From assembly GCF_030067815.1 (NCBI RefSeq), contig NZ_CP125968.1, positions 2,596,001-2,660,000 of the forward strand: a stretch of DNA of 64,000 bases, in the 5' to 3' direction. The notes under the pieces were generated by a model. That model ran no database searches and was not told the DNA's origin. It saw only the letters and a program-made list of their open reading frames with translations. This document shows, one piece after another, positions 29,607-39,621 of the stretch; within the stretch, counting starts at the first letter, position 1; every line of letters begins with the position of its first letter. Both the position numbers and the translations under genes were made by a program. Origin of the DNA: Sporosarcina thermotolerans. GTDB taxonomy: Bacteria; Bacillota; Bacilli; Bacillales_A; Planococcaceae.

Positions 29607-30612
29607 TATTGGTCTCCCCCTTCCTCTTTATAGACATGGCGAAGTGCATATTCCGGTTCAGCGTAAGGAGCCTTCTCCGCATAGTCAGTCGCTTCATTGA
29701 CGATTCTCTTGATGCGTTCGTCAATATCTTTCTCAAGCGTGTCATCCATGACACCGGCTTCTTTCAAGTAAGCTGCAAATTTAGGGATTGGATCATTTTT
29801 TCGTTCAGCTTCAAGCTCTTCTGCATCTCGGTATAGACGATGGTCATCGTCTGAAGAGTGAGCAGTCAAGCGGTAACAAATTGCTTCAACAAGGCTTGGT
29901 CCTTCTCCGCTACGAGCACGGTCAGCAGCTTCCTTTACTACACGGTAGACTTCGAGTGGATCTGTACCATCAACTGTTACGCCGGGCATGCCGTATCCAA
30001 CTGCACGGTCCGAAACGTTTTCACAAGCCAATTGTTTTTCAAGAGGCACTGAAATTGCATATTTATTGTTTTCGACCATTACTACAGTCGGTAATTTATG
30101 GACTCCTGCAAAGTTCATCCCTTCGTGGAAGTCCCCTTGGTTGGATGAACCTTCACCTAATGTGACAAATGTGATGAAGTCTTCTTTTTCATTTTAGCCG
30201 CAAGTGCAACTCCGACAGCGTGCGGAAGTTGTGTTGTAACAGGGGAAGATCCTGTTAGGATACGGTTTTTTCGTTGTCCGAAGTGACCAGGCATTTGACG
30301 GCCTCCAGAGTTCGGATCTTCTGCTTTTGCGAATGCTGAGAGCATTAGTTCTTTTGGTGTCATTCCGAAGTGGAGGACGACTCCCATGTCGCGGTAATAT
30401 GGTGCAATCCAGTCTTTGTTTTTGTCAAGTGCGTATGCTGCTCCGGCTTGAGCGGCTTCTTGCCCTTGGCAGGAGATGACGAATGGAATTTTTCCGGCAC
30501 GGTTTAATAGCCACATGCGTTCGTCCAAACGTCTAGCCATTACCATTGTTTCGTAGATTTCTAGAACATTTTCGTTCGTCAATCCTAATTCTTCATGACG
30601 CAATTTCGCCAT
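29606..30612 (-). CDS. bkdAA: Branched-chain keto-acid dehydrogenase E1 alpha (one apparent indel)
   Basis: The alpha chain binds thiamine diphosphate. The two frames join into about 336 residues. Landmarks are ISCQGQEAAQAGAAYAL, DWIAPYYRDMG, MPGHFGQR and, after repair, the cofactor motif GEGSSNQGDFHEGMNFAGV with ENNKYAISVP. The break near 30187 lies in a run of five A on the coding strand; a sixth A gives KMKKEDFITFVTLGEGS. ATG 30612 is preceded by GGGGGATTC. The bkdAA-bkdAB-bkdB order is the canonical one. Confidence 0.92.
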
Positions 30613-30653
30613 TGTATGAATCCCCCTTCGTTTCGGTTGTCATATTAATAAAA

Positions 30654-30748
30654 CTGTTGCTTTCCGTTCCAGGCGGACGCTTTCCGCGGGCATGGCTTCA
30701 GCTCATGCTATTCCCGCAGGAGTCGCCGCCTTCCACTACAAGCAACAG
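30654..30748. repeat. Dispersed palindromic repeat, copy C
   Basis: About 95 bp bounded by CTGTTGC and GCAACAG. Arms AGGCGGACGCTTTCCGCGGG and CCCGCAGGAGTCGCCGCC enclose CATGGCTTCAGCTCATGC. It sits inside the bkd operon between lpdV and bkdAA, so it should be transcribed as a large hairpin. Confidence 0.9.
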
Positions 30749-30791
30749 AAATCACAAGAAATAAATATAATCTGATATGATATATTGAAAA

Positions 30792-32219
30792 TTACATATG
30801 AATAGCTTTTCCGTCTACTGCAAGTGCTGCTTCGCCCATTACTTCGGAAAGGGATGGGTGTGGGTGGATTGTAGATGCTACTTCCCATGGAGTGGCGTCA
30901 AGAACCATCGCAAGGCCAGCTTCGGATATTAAATCTGTAACATGAGCTCCGATCATATGGATGCCTAATAGGTCGTTTGTATCTTTGTCGGCGATAATTT
31001 TTACAAATCCATCTGCGTTACCATTGACGAGTGCTTTGCCGATTGCTGCAAATTGGAATTTACCTACTTTTATATTGTATCCTTGCTCTTTCGCTTGTGC
31101 TTCAGTCAACCCGACACTTGCAGCTTCAGGGCTTGAATAGATGCATCGGGAAATGTTTGTATAATTAATCGGTTCCGTTGAAAGTCCAGCAATATGTTCA
31201 ACAGCAGCTATCCCTTCATGTGAGGCAACATGTGCCAATTGAAGTCCGCCGATTGCGTCGCCGATTGCGTAGATATGGCTTTCTTTCGTTTGGAACGTCG
31301 ATTTAGTCTGTATGTAGCCTTTTTCTAACTGGATTTCGGTGTTGTCGATGCCGATTCCTTCAGTATTGGCCTGCCTTCCTACGGATACAAGCAATTTCTC
31401 CGCAGTAAACTCTTTCGTTTCACCAGCAATTTCAGCTGAAATGGTAACTGCTTCTTCTGATTTTGAAAGCGTTTCAGGCAATACTTTTGCACCTGTGATG
31501 AAAGTGACTCCTCTTTTCGAAAGAAGTTTTTTCATTTCTTTTGATATATCTTCGTCTTCAGTTGGGATGATTCTGTCAGCGTATTCAATTACTGTAACTT
31601 CCACTCCAAAATCACATAACATGGAAGCCCATTCGATTCCGATTACTCCACCGCCGACGATTAACATCGACTTCGGTAATTTAGTCATTTTCAACGCACC
31701 ATCTGAAGAAAGAACTTGGATTTCATCCAGTTCTAGTCCCGGTAAAGTGCGGGGTCTTGATCCGGTAGCTAAAATAAGGTTTTTTAAGATGAGCATTTCA
31801 TTTTCTTCACCATTATTCATTTCAACAGAAATGGTGCCCGGCATTGGAGAGAAGATGGATGGGCCTAACATTCTGCCAAATCCTTCATAGACATCTATTT
31901 TGCCTTTCTTCATCAAGGCAGTAACACCTTTATGAAGCTGTTGGACGATTTCTTCTTTCCTTGCTTGGACACGGGTAAAGTTTAGCGTGGCACCGGCTGT
32001 TTCGACACCGAAATGCGCAGCATCCGTTTTAGCAATTTTGTAGACTTCAGCGCTTTTCAGCAAAGCCTTGCTTGGAATGCATCCTTTATGCAAGCAAGTT
32101 CCGCCAAGTAGCTCCTTTTCAACTAAAGCTGTTTTAAGCCCTAATTGTGCTGCACGAATAGCTGCTACATACCCGCCTGTTCCGCCGCCTAAAATAACTA
32201 CATCATATTCGACTGCCAT
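30792..32219 (-). CDS. lpdV: Dihydrolipoyl dehydrogenase of the bkd operon
   Basis: E3 component that reoxidises the lipoyl arms with FAD and passes electrons to NAD+. 475 residues with N-terminal FAD motif VILGGGTGGYVAAIRAAQLG, the redox disulfide GGTCLHKGCIPSKALL, the NAD motif VGGGVIGIEWA, and the C-terminal catalytic His-Glu pair in TIHPHPSLSEVMGEAAL. ATG 32219 follows GAGGAGG. A separate LpdV for branched-chain substrates within this operon is standard in Bacillus. Confidence 0.94.
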   Translation of the reverse strand: MAVEYDVVILGGGTGGYVAAIRAAQLGLKTALVEKELLGGTCLHKGCIPSKALLKSAEVYKIAKTDAAHFGVETAGATLNFTRVQARKEEIVQQLHKGVTALMKKGKIDVYEGFGRMLGPSIFSPMPGTISVEMNNGEENEMLILKNLILATGSRPRTLPGLELDEIQVLSSDGALKMTKLPKSMLIVGGGVIGIEWASMLCDFGVEVTVIEYADRIIPTEDEDISKEMKKLLSKRGVTFITGAKVLPETLSKSEEAVTISAEIAGETKEFTAEKLLVSVGRQANTEGIGIDNTEIQLEKGYIQTKSTFQTKESHIYAIGDAIGGLQLAHVASHEGIAAVEHIAGLSTEPINYTNISRCIYSSPEAASVGLTEAQAKEQGYNIKVGKFQFAAIGKALVNGNADGFVKIIADKDTNDLLGIHMIGAHVTDLISEAGLAMVLDATPWEVASTIHPHPSLSEVMGEAALAVDGKAIHM

Positions 32220-32246
32220 CTGTTTATGGCCTCCTCTTGCTATCCA

Positions 32247-33328
32247 TCACGCGGGATAGGTTTTTGCTTTCTCCTCACCGTTCAAGACGCGTAAAGCACC
32301 TTCTGCAAGTGCTTGTAATTCATCTTCTCCGGGATAGACAACTACATCTGCAATCCATTGAACTCGGGAGTTTATCATTTCCACGTATTGTTTCCCGTAA
32401 GCAAGCCCTCCGGTTAGAATGATGGCATCTACTTTCCCTTCAAGGACAGTTGCGGCACTTCCAATTTCCTTTGCCACCTGGTATGCCATCGCTTCGTAGA
32501 CAAGAGCCGCTTCTTCATCGCCTGCATCAATCCGTTTTTCTACAGTGACAGCATCATTTGTTCCAAGGTATCCTACGAGTCCGCCTTTTCCTACCAATTT
32601 CGACATGATTTCTGTTCTGAAATAAGTTCCTGAATAGCAAAGATCGACTAATTCACCGATTGGAACTGTTCCCGCTCGTTCCGGGCTGAATGGTCCGTCT
32701 CCGTGCAAGCCGTTATTAACATCAATCACTTTTCCAAAACGATGTGCGCCAACTGTTATGCCTCCACCCATATGAGTGACAATGAGACGCAAATCTTTAT
32801 AACGTTTACCAATTTGTTTGGCATACCGTCTTGCAACTGCTTTTTGATTTAAAGCATGAAAAATCGATTTTCGATTGATTAATGAAAATCCTGAAATACG
32901 GGCAAGCGGATGCATTTCATCAACAACTACTGGATCTACAATATATGCCGGAATCTTAGTGGCATTTGCGAGTTTCTCGGCTATGATGCCACCAAGATTG
33001 GATGCATGTTGTCCGGAATAGCCCTTTTTCAAGTCTTCGATCATTGGGCATTGACAATATATGTTCCGCCCGCAATTGGACGGAGAAGTCCACCCCGACC
33101 ACAAACTGCATGCAGTTCATCCAAGGCGACTCCTCCGCGCTCTAACGATGCGATAATAGAATCTTTCCTGAAAACGTATTGATCGATAACCGAAGGATAT
33201 TGTGCAAGTTCCTCTGCTGAATGTCTCAATGTGTCTTCAAATACAAGATGCTCATTATCGTACACACCGATTTTCGTTGATGTTGACCCCGTATTGATAA
33301 CAAGGATCCTAAAGATCTCATTATGCAC
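32247..33328 (-). CDS. buk: Butyrate/branched-chain fatty-acid kinase (one apparent indel)
   Basis: An acetokinase-family enzyme that turns branched acyl-phosphates into acids with gain of ATP, after Ptb. N-terminal nucleotide motif [14 protein letters not shown], later [13 protein letters not shown] and [12 protein letters not shown]. The frame breaks near 33047, in a GGG run on the plus strand (CCC on the coding strand); corrected, it reads [17 protein letters not shown]. Total about 360 residues. GTG 33328 is preferred because AGGAGG lies 7 bases before it, whereas the ATG six bases upstream is too close. Confidence 0.9.
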
Positions 33329-33364
33329 GAACATCCCTCCTACTCTTCTGAGATGCGCCGTCTT

Positions 33365-34462
33365 TTATTTTTTATTTGAAAGAACACTTTTTTCATTTTG
33401 CAAAAATTGGCTACGAGATTTGGCAACTCTTGCAATTCTTTCTTCTGCAAGGCGGTCGGCAGCTACGTATGTTGGGATATTATCACGTTTTGAAATCGCA
33501 AAGATTTGTTCGATTGTGTCGTAAATTCCTGCCACGCGTTTCATCGCACGTTCACGGTTATAGCCTGCAAGCTCATCAGCCACATTGATAACACCGCCTG
33601 AGTTGATGACGTAGTCTGGAGCGTAAACGATTCCCATTTCATGAATGATGTCGCCATGTTCAGGATTTTTCAATTGGTTGTTTGCAGAGCCAGCGATAAC
33701 TTTGCATTTAAATTGTGGAATCGTTTCGTCATTGATGATTGCTCCAAGTGCACATGGTGCAAAAATATCTGCGTCTTGTGAATAGATTTCATCAATTCCG
33801 ACAGCAATTGCACCGAATGCATCAACAGCACGTTGTACGGCCTCATTGTTTATGTCCGTTACGATCAATTTAGCGCCTTCTTCATGGAGATACTCACAAA
33901 GTGTATAGGCTACGTTACCGACGCCTTGTACAGCAATCGTCTTGCCTTCAAGGGAATCGCTACCGAATGCTTCTTTTGCTGCAGCTTTCATTCCTTTGTA
34001 AACGCCGTAAGCTGTAACTGGTGATGGATTTCCTGATGAACCGAATTCCGCGGAAACTCCTGTAACATAATCAGTTTCTAAATGGATTAAATCCATATCT
34101 TCTTCAGTTGTACCAACATCCTCGGCAGTAATGTATCTACCATTTAAACCTTCAATGAAGCGACCAAACGCGCGGAACATTTCATCATTCTTATCCGTTC
34201 TTGGATTTCCGATGATAACTGTTTTCCCGCCTCCAAGATTCAATCCGGCAGCTGCATTTTTATATGTCATACCTTTTGCAAGTCGTAGTGCATCTTCAAT
34301 TGCTTCTTCTTCACTTGCATAAGTCCACATGCGAGTTCCACCCAATGCTGGTCCAAGTGTTGTGTCATGAATCGCGATGATTGCTTTAAGGCCGGAAGTT
34401 TTATCCTGACAGATAACAAGTTGTTCATAATCGTGAGTTTCCATATATTTAAATAATTCCAT
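33365..34462 (-). CDS. bcd: Leucine dehydrogenase
   Basis: NAD-dependent oxidative deamination of Leu, Ile and Val to their keto acids, the entry step of the operon. 365 residues. Catalytic Lys region LGGGKTVI and [14 protein letters not shown], with substrate motif LGGTRMW; the NAD-binding fold contains [25 protein letters not shown] ribosome binding site precedes ATG 34462. Confidence 0.95.
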   Translation of the reverse strand: MELFKYMETHDYEQLVICQDKTSGLKAIIAIHDTTLGPALGGTRMWTYASEEEAIEDALRLAKGMTYKNAAAGLNLGGGKTVIIGNPRTDKNDEMFRAFGRFIEGLNGRYITAEDVGTTEEDMDLIHLETDYVTGVSAEFGSSGNPSPVTAYGVYKGMKAAAKEAFGSDSLEGKTIAVQGVGNVAYTLCEYLHEEGAKLIVTDINNEAVQRAVDAFGAIAVGIDEIYSQDADIFAPCALGAIINDETIPQFKCKVIAGSANNQLKNPEHGDIIHEMGIVYAPDYVINSGGVINVADELAGYNRERAMKRVAGIYDTIEQIFAISKRDNIPTYVAADRLAEERIARVAKSRSQFLQNEKSVLSNKK

Positions 34463-34491
34463 GATGCATTTCCTCCTTGGGATAATCCGTA

Positions 34492-35400
34492 TTATTTTTT
34501 TGAAGTTTGTATAGCTAACGCCAAAGAATACAACTTTGTTTCTGCACTATCAGATCTTGAAGTGAGAACAATTGGCGCTCTTGCTCCTTGTATAATTCCT
34601 CCGACTTTAGCATTGGCGAAGTACATAAGTGATTTATACAAAATATTTCCCGCTTCTATGGACGGAACGACAAGGATATCGGCTTTCCCAGCCGTATCGC
34701 TAACAATTCCTTTGTGTTGGGCCGATTTGACAGACACAGCATTATCTAATGCAAGCGGTCCATCGACAATGCAGTCTTTGATTTGCCCCCTCTGATTCAT
34801 AACGACAAGCGCCGCAGCATCCGTCGTAGGTATCATGACAGGATTGATGGTCTCAATGGCTGCGAGGGGTGCAACAATTGGTACAGCAACTCCACAAGCT
34901 TTAGCAACCGCTACTGAATTCCGGATGATTTGTGCTTTCTCTTCAAGGTTAGGGGCAATATTCATCCCGGCGTCCGTTACAAATAGCAAGCGATTGTATC
35001 CATCAACTTCAAAAGCCGCTACATGGGAAAGCACCTTTCCTGTTCGCAATCCATATTCAGAGTTTAACACAGCTTTTAAGACAATTGCTGTGGGCAAATT
35101 CCCCTTCATTAAGACTTGCGCTTCCCCAGTCGAAACGAAACGGACAGCTTTCTCAGCTGCCTCCTGAATAGTATCGGCATGCTCAATCGAAATATAAGGA
35201 TTGCTTTCTAATTCCGGGAAACGCGATTTAATAAGTCTCTTTAATAGCTCCTCATTATCAACTAAAATAAAGGAGGCAATCCCTCTCATCATTGCCATCT
35301 CCACCGCTTGGAGGACTTCCGGGTCCGCCGCACTTGCCACAGCTACTGTCCTAAAACCGGAGGCCGCAGTTTTTTCTACTAGTGCATTTAGTGTCGTCAT
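34492..35400 (-). CDS. ptb: Phosphate butyryltransferase
   Basis: Converts branched acyl-CoA and phosphate to acyl-phosphate for Buk. 302 residues of the PTA/PTB family: [54 protein letters not shown] and [32 protein letters not shown] precedes ATG 35400. Only 15 bases separate it from bkdR, so it is probably transcribed with the regulator; I find no -24/-12 element in front of it. Confidence 0.93.
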   Translation of the reverse strand: MTTLNALVEKTAASGFRTVAVASAADPEVLQAVEMAMMRGIASFILVDNEELLKRLIKSRFPELESNPYISIEHADTIQEAAEKAVRFVSTGEAQVLMKGNLPTAIVLKAVLNSEYGLRTGKVLSHVAAFEVDGYNRLLFVTDAGMNIAPNLEEKAQIIRNSVAVAKACGVAVPIVAPLAAIETINPVMIPTTDAAALVVMNQRGQIKDCIVDGPLALDNAVSVKSAQHKGIVSDTAGKADILVVPSIEAGNILYKSLMYFANAKVGGIIQGARAPIVLTSRSDSAETKLYSLALAIQTSKK

Positions 35401-35415
35401 TTCAGCCCTCCACCA

Positions 35416-37169
35416 TTAGATAAGTTTAAATTTCTCTAGTTTGTAATATAAGGAGCGCAATGAAATACCGAGACGATTCGCTGTCAATGATTTATTTCCA
35501 TTATGCTCGTCCAGAGCTTTTTCAAGGACTGATCGTTCGTAATCATCCATAACTGACGCAAGAGTACTCTTCTCTGGAAGAATCTCTTCAGTCGTTTTAA
35601 CTTCGTTTGTAAAAAGTGACCTTCTAATATCCTCGACTTGAATAATTGACGAACCTGGCCCTATGTAAATCATCGCCCGACTGAGTACATTTTCAAGTTC
35701 CCGAACATTTCCTGGCCATTCATATCGTTGCAATCTATTCATTGCTTCATCAGATATTTCTCCAACATTCATCCCAAATTCTTGATTTAATTTCTTCAGT
35801 AATTGAACTGCAATTTCAGGAATGTCCGCCTTCCTATTTCGCAATGAAGGAATTTGAATGGTAATACGGTTTAATGCATAATACAAATCGATATTGAATG
35901 AACCTTCATGAATGGCTTTCTCCAAGTTTTTGGAGGTTGCTGCGATGATACGCACCGGATTAAATTCACGCTGTTCATTCATTTGAATTGTTCTTTCTTT
36001 TAAGTGATCCAATAACCTAAGTTGAACGCCTAAAGGCAAGTCAGTTACTTCATCAAGAAAAATACTGCCGCTAAAGGCCTCATCAAATAATCCCGATTTA
36101 ACAGGCTTGGAACTATCTTGGTCATATTCCCCAAATAACTCCCTTTCAATGACGGAAGGGTCAATCGCACTGCAGTTCACACGTATAAATTTATAGGATT
36201 TTCTACTACTCTCACTATGAATAGCATTTGCAAAGAGCTCTTTCCCGAGCCAGGTTCACCTCTTAATAAAACAGGTATATCCGACTTCGCAGCAATTTTT
36301 GCTTGATCAATTGATAGACGTATATCTGGAGAATTCCCGTGAATATCGGAAAATGTAAAAGTCGACTCCAATTTCCGAATGATTTGCTTAGCCCAATCAA
36401 GCTCTTTCATCAGATTTCGCATTTCTGTGATGTCATGGATGACACCAACACTGCCTTTCATCTGCTTGTTGACTATAATAGGAGCTACATTTACAATAAC
36501 ATCCCTATTCTCCTCACCTATTCGCATATTAACTCCGCGAATTGGTTTTTGTGTCTCTAAGACTTTCATATGGATACTTTCACCCTCGTTAATATCTACG
36601 GTGGCGGGTTTTCCAATCACTTCATCTTCAGACAAGCCTGTGATTCTTGTATATGCCCGATTGACAAGTACGCCATTTCCTTTTTCATCTACGACTGAAA
36701 TTGCGTCATCACTTGATTGAATTATGGCTTCGAGCATCGTTTTTATTGATTTCAAGTCTGTAACTTCCTCAGCTAATTTGACTACTTCGGATACATCCTT
36801 GAAAACTGCAAACGCACCAAATCTTTCCCCAGTTGCTGAAATAAGTGGGTAACGAGAGCTGATTATTGCCAGACCATTCGGAAGAACCAATTCGTCATTC
36901 AGTTCAGGTTTTCCAGAATTAAGAACCCTAACTAACTTACTATCGGGAATTATCTCGAAAATCGATTTGCCAATTGTGTTGAAATCAGAAACTTCTAACA
37001 TTGTGCAAGCGCTTTCATTTATGAAATCGACAATCCCCTTTTGATCAATCCCAATCATACCTTCATCAATTGAGTTGAGTATCAAACGCTGCCTATCCAT
37101 CTCTGTTTGAATCCTTCGAAAGAATTGATCATTAGTTTTCAACAGGTCAATTAAAAGAACACTTTGCAA
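35416..37169 (-). CDS. bkdR: BkdR-type PAS/AAA+ regulator lacking the GAFTGA loop (one apparent indel)
   Basis: Regulator of the bkd operon. After repair (missing base near 36241) it is about 585 residues: two PAS-like sensor domains (RLILNSIDEGMIGID, MLEAIIQSSDDAISVVDE), an AAA+ domain and a Fis-type helix-turn-helix at the C-terminus (NKSLTANRLGISLRSLYYKL). Walker A is GEPGSGKE and Walker B GSIFLDEV. In sigma-54 activators ELFG is followed by GAFTGA, which contacts the sigma factor. Here ELFGEYDQDSSKPVKSGLFD has no such loop, and the arginine-finger region (LYYALNRITIQIPSLRNR) also departs from consensus. It may therefore act with sigma-A, like TyrR. TTG 37169 is the tentative start. Confidence 0.85.
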
Positions 37170-37220
37170 GGATATTCATTCTCCTTTTAGCACCATGCAA
37201 TCTTTTGCAAATCTATTTTC

Positions 37221-37249
37221 ATCATACACGATTGCACAGTTCTTGACAA
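37221..37249 (-). promoter_or_regulatory. Sigma-A promoter of bkdR
   Basis: TTGTCA and TATGAT with a 17-base spacer on the minus strand, about 50 bases before the bkdR start. Its -35 box overlaps that of the divergent yqzF promoter. Confidence 0.72.
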
Positions 37250-37270
37250 TATTTGTTGAGCAGGTAAAAT
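37243..37270 (+). promoter_or_regulatory. Sigma-A promoter of the DUF2627 gene
   Basis: TTGACA and TAAAAT with a 16-base spacer, 26 bases before the start codon at 37296. It shares the bases TTGACAA with the bkdR -35 box on the other strand. Confidence 0.68.
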
Positions 37271-37295
37271 AAAAAATGTTAAGGAGATTGATAAT

Positions 37296-37526
37296 ATGGC
37301 ACGAATGGCAGCTTTCATCGTTCTTTTGATACCCATTTTAATAACGGCTGGTGGCATTAAATTGATGCGTGATTCGCTTTTCGGCATTCTATTCAGCCCA
37401 CTTCCGTTCATTTGGCTACAATTTGTAATCGGTTTACTTATGTTTGGTGCAGGTCTTGCATTTTTCGCAGGCTTCCTTTTACGCCGCGACCGTCGTAAAG
37501 GAAGAGTTCAGGAAAGATTTAAATAA
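37296..37526 (+). CDS. yqzF: DUF2627 membrane protein (YqzF)
   Basis: 76 residues with two hydrophobic helices (about 4-22 and 40-62) and a basic tail (RRDRRKGRVQERFK). It matches the YqzF/DUF2627 family in length and in its place beside bkdR, as in Bacillus subtilis. AAGGAG lies 8 bases before ATG 37296. Function unknown. Confidence 0.85.
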   Translation: MARMAAFIVLLIPILITAGGIKLMRDSLFGILFSPLPFIWLQFVIGLLMFGAGLAFFAGFLLRRDRRKGRVQERFK

Positions 37527-37538
37527 TATGCAGATACT

Positions 37539-37667
37539 GTTGATTTACGCTACAGGCGGACGCTTTCCGCGGGCATGGCTTCAGCCTCCTCACTTCACTA
37601 CGCTTCGTTGCGGGGTCTTCAGCTCATGCTATTCCCGCAGGAGTCGCCGCCTTTCGCTCCAATCAAC
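37539..37667. repeat. Dispersed palindromic repeat, copy D
   Basis: About 129 bp bounded by GTTGATT and AATCAAC (as copy A). Outer arms AGGCGGACGCTTTCCGCGGG and CCCGCAGGAGTCGCCGCC are identical to those of copy C. Its centre is longer, with an inserted CCTCCTCACTTCACTACGCT segment between two halves of the loop. Confidence 0.9.
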
Positions 37668-37708
37668 GGAGCAACTATAATCAACAAAAAATATTAATGC
37701 AACCAAAT

Positions 37709-37747
37709 AAAAAGGGACATCGGCAAGTTATGCTGATGTCCCTTTTT
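37709..37747. terminator. Bidirectional terminator between yqzF and ugpQ
   Basis: GGGACATC(G)GC and GC(T)GATGTCCC pair around AAGTTAT, flanked by A5 and T5, so it can serve both converging genes. Confidence 0.85.
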
Positions 37748-37750
37748 ATA

Positions 37751-38473
37751 TTATTTGAACCTTCCTGGATAATCGGTTATCCAGCCCGTTATTGACGGAG
37801 CAGGATTGCGTATGTTTTCTTCCTTTCCCGTCACTCCGTATACTCTTAATATCTTCCCGCTATCTACCATCTTACTCAAATAAGGCTCCTGCATGAGACT
37901 TTTAGATAAATGGAATCCATCCGCGAAATGATATTTCCCTAAATCATCCCAGTCAGTCGTTTTCTTTTTCACTAAAAAGGCAATTTCAAGTGAAGATTCC
38001 ATCATTTTTACCCTTTCGAGAATTCCTGCATCAAATGATGATATATGCACTTGATCCAAAAGAAGAGCCATATTAAGGATATCCCTTAGGTATTCGGGTC
38101 TTTCCGATACTGTTTCTTTCAATTCGATATTCAATGCAAGATGATTCAATGCGCAAAATGAAACAACCTCACTCAATGTAGGAATTTCATGACCGGCAAA
38201 ATTTCTAATAAACTTCCTGCCAACTTTAATTCCTTTCAATTCACTGAGGCTTAGTGACGAAATGGGTTTCCGAATGCCAGCAACCCTCGATAGATCCTTA
38301 TCATGAACAACTACAGGTATCCCATCGGCAGTAAGCTGTACATCCAACTCAATGCCGTCTGCTCCTTGCCTCAATGCTTCCTTGAATGCACTCATCGTAT
38401 TTTCAAAACAAACTCCAGAGGCTCCTCTATGCGCAAAAACAAGCGGTTTATAATTTGGGGATTCAATTGACAA
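37751..38473 (-). CDS. Glycerophosphodiester phosphodiesterase (YqiK-like)
   Basis: Hydrolyses glycerophosphodiesters from lipid turnover to glycerol-3-phosphate and an alcohol. About 240 residues, TIM-barrel GDPD family: VFAHRGASGVCFENTMSAF carries the catalytic His and the HRG..ENT signature, GIELDVQLTADGIPVVVHDK supplies the metal-binding Glu/Asp and second His. No signal peptide, so it is cytosolic. I place the start at TTG 38473 with AAAGGTG 8 bases upstream; an in-frame extension to 38569 reads through a poor sequence. Located after spo0A, as in Bacillus subtilis. Confidence 0.85.
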   Translation of the reverse strand: MSIESPNYKPLVFAHRGASGVCFENTMSAFKEALRQGADGIELDVQLTADGIPVVVHDKDLSRVAGIRKPISSLSLSELKGIKVGRKFIRNFAGHEIPTLSEVVSFCALNHLALNIELKETVSERPEYLRDILNMALLLDQVHISSFDAGILERVKMMESSLEIAFLVKKKTTDWDDLGKYHFADGFHLSKSLMQEPYLSKMVDSGKILRVYGVTGKEENIRNPAPSITGWITDYPGRFK

Positions 38474-38607
38474 TTTCAAAACACCTTTCGAGTTTTTACT
38501 ATTATACTCCAATCGAACAAGGAACTCCCTAAAAGATTTTATTGGATCTTCCGAATGAAAAGGACACAAGCTATGGCCTGTGTCCGATTAAGAATTTTAG
38601 TATGATT

Positions 38608-39402
38608 TCAACTTGCCACGTTTTCAAGTCTAATTTTATCTGCAATCATTGCAATGAATTCACTATTCGTTGGCTTACTTTTTAAATGATGTACTGTATA
38701 ACCGAATATTTTGGAAATTGTATCATAATTTCCCCTGTTCCATGCAACTTCAATTGCATGCCGTATTGCTCTTTCTACTCGTGACGGGGTTGTTTTGTAT
38801 CTTTCTGCAATATCCGGATAAAGAACTTTTGTAACTGAACCAAGTAAATCATTATCTGTGTAAACCATTTGAATGGCTTCCCGTAAAAAAGCGTATCCCT
38901 TAATATGTGCTGGAACGCCAATTTCTTTTATGATGGTCGTTATTGTTGTATCAAGTGCTCGCTGTGTCATACCAGTATCCTCAACTTCTTCTTTCGGTGC
39001 TTGCATCGTTGGTCTAACTGGTTTTTGTGTTCCAGCAACTTGGTGTATTTGTGTGATTAATCGATCGAATTCAAAAGGCTTCAACATGAAATATGATGCA
39101 CCAAGGCCTCCAGCTTGAGCCATTACATCCTCTTGACCAAAAGCGGTTAGCATTATTATATGCATAGCTGACATTTCTGGATTCCCTTTAATCGTTTCCA
39201 AAACAGCTATACCATCCAAATGGGGCATAATTATATCAAGAAGCAACAAATCCGGTTTGTTTTCCTCAAGCATGGAAAGACAAACTTTGCCGTTATGAGC
39301 AGACCAAATCACCTCAAGGTCCGGATGTTGTTTAAAATAAGCGGTCATCGTTTTAACAAGCTCTTTATTATCATCCGCAATTGCAATTTTCACTTTCGTC
39401 AT
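38608..39402 (-). CDS. spo0A: Sporulation master regulator Spo0A
   Basis: The phosphorelay response regulator that commits the cell to sporulation. About 264 residues: receiver domain with DDN acidic pocket, phospho-acceptor Asp in [14 protein letters not shown], conserved Lys in FMLKPF; a linker ([18 protein letters not shown]); and the effector domain with [18 protein letters not shown] and [18 protein letters not shown], which binds 0A boxes. ATG 39402 ([12 protein letters not shown]) follows a G-rich ribosome binding site; the longer frame is not homologous. Sigma-H promoter and 0A box upstream. Confidence 0.96.
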   Translation of the reverse strand: MTKVKIAIADDNKELVKTMTAYFKQHPDLEVIWSAHNGKVCLSMLEENKPDLLLLDIIMPHLDGIAVLETIKGNPEMSAMHIIMLTAFGQEDVMAQAGGLGASYFMLKPFEFDRLITQIHQVAGTQKPVRPTMQAPKEEVEDTGMTQRALDTTITTIIKEIGVPAHIKGYAFLREAIQMVYTDNDLLGSVTKVLYPDIAERYKTTPSRVERAIRHAIEVAWNRGNYDTISKIFGYTVHHLKSKPTNSEFIAMIADKIRLENVAS

Positions 39403-39478
39403 CCCACAATTCCCCCCGTATTTTTCCATTGGTTATCCCTTTTACATTTTTCGCTTTAAGCAAACTTATGTATAGTAA

Positions 39479-39507
39479 AAATTCGACAAACGATTTAACA
39501 TTCCTTT
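39479..39507 (-). promoter_or_regulatory. Sigma-H promoter overlapped by a 0A box, in front of spo0A
   Basis: On the minus strand AAAGGAATG (-35) and GTCGAATTT (-10) are 11 bases apart, close to the sigma-H consensus (RnAGGAwWW, RnnGAATww). TTTGTCGAA, an exact 0A box, occupies 39490-39482 and covers the -10. This is the arrangement of the sporulation promoter of spo0A in Bacillus subtilis and implies direct autoregulation. Confidence 0.82.
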
Positions 39508-39621
39508 AAGAAATTTGAAAATGCGTCTAATGAATTAGGGTTTCCCTAAATTTCGACGGACTTTGACAGGACATTAAAGTGTGGAAGGCGGCGTTTAGCT
39601 TCGACAGGCGGTGGATTATAA

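Noticed and set aside
31464..31477. TGAAAGCGTTTCA as a CcpA cre site
   Set aside because: It is one base short of the 14-base consensus and lies deep within lpdV, so it is more likely coding sequence.
35401..35480. Sigma-54 promoter before ptb
   Set aside because: No TGGCAC-N5-TTGC or GG-N10-GC arrangement is present near the 15-base gap or in the end of bkdR.
39575..39615. A fifth copy of the palindromic repeat
   Set aside because: Only a short GGAAGGCGGCG stretch resembles one arm; there is no partner arm.
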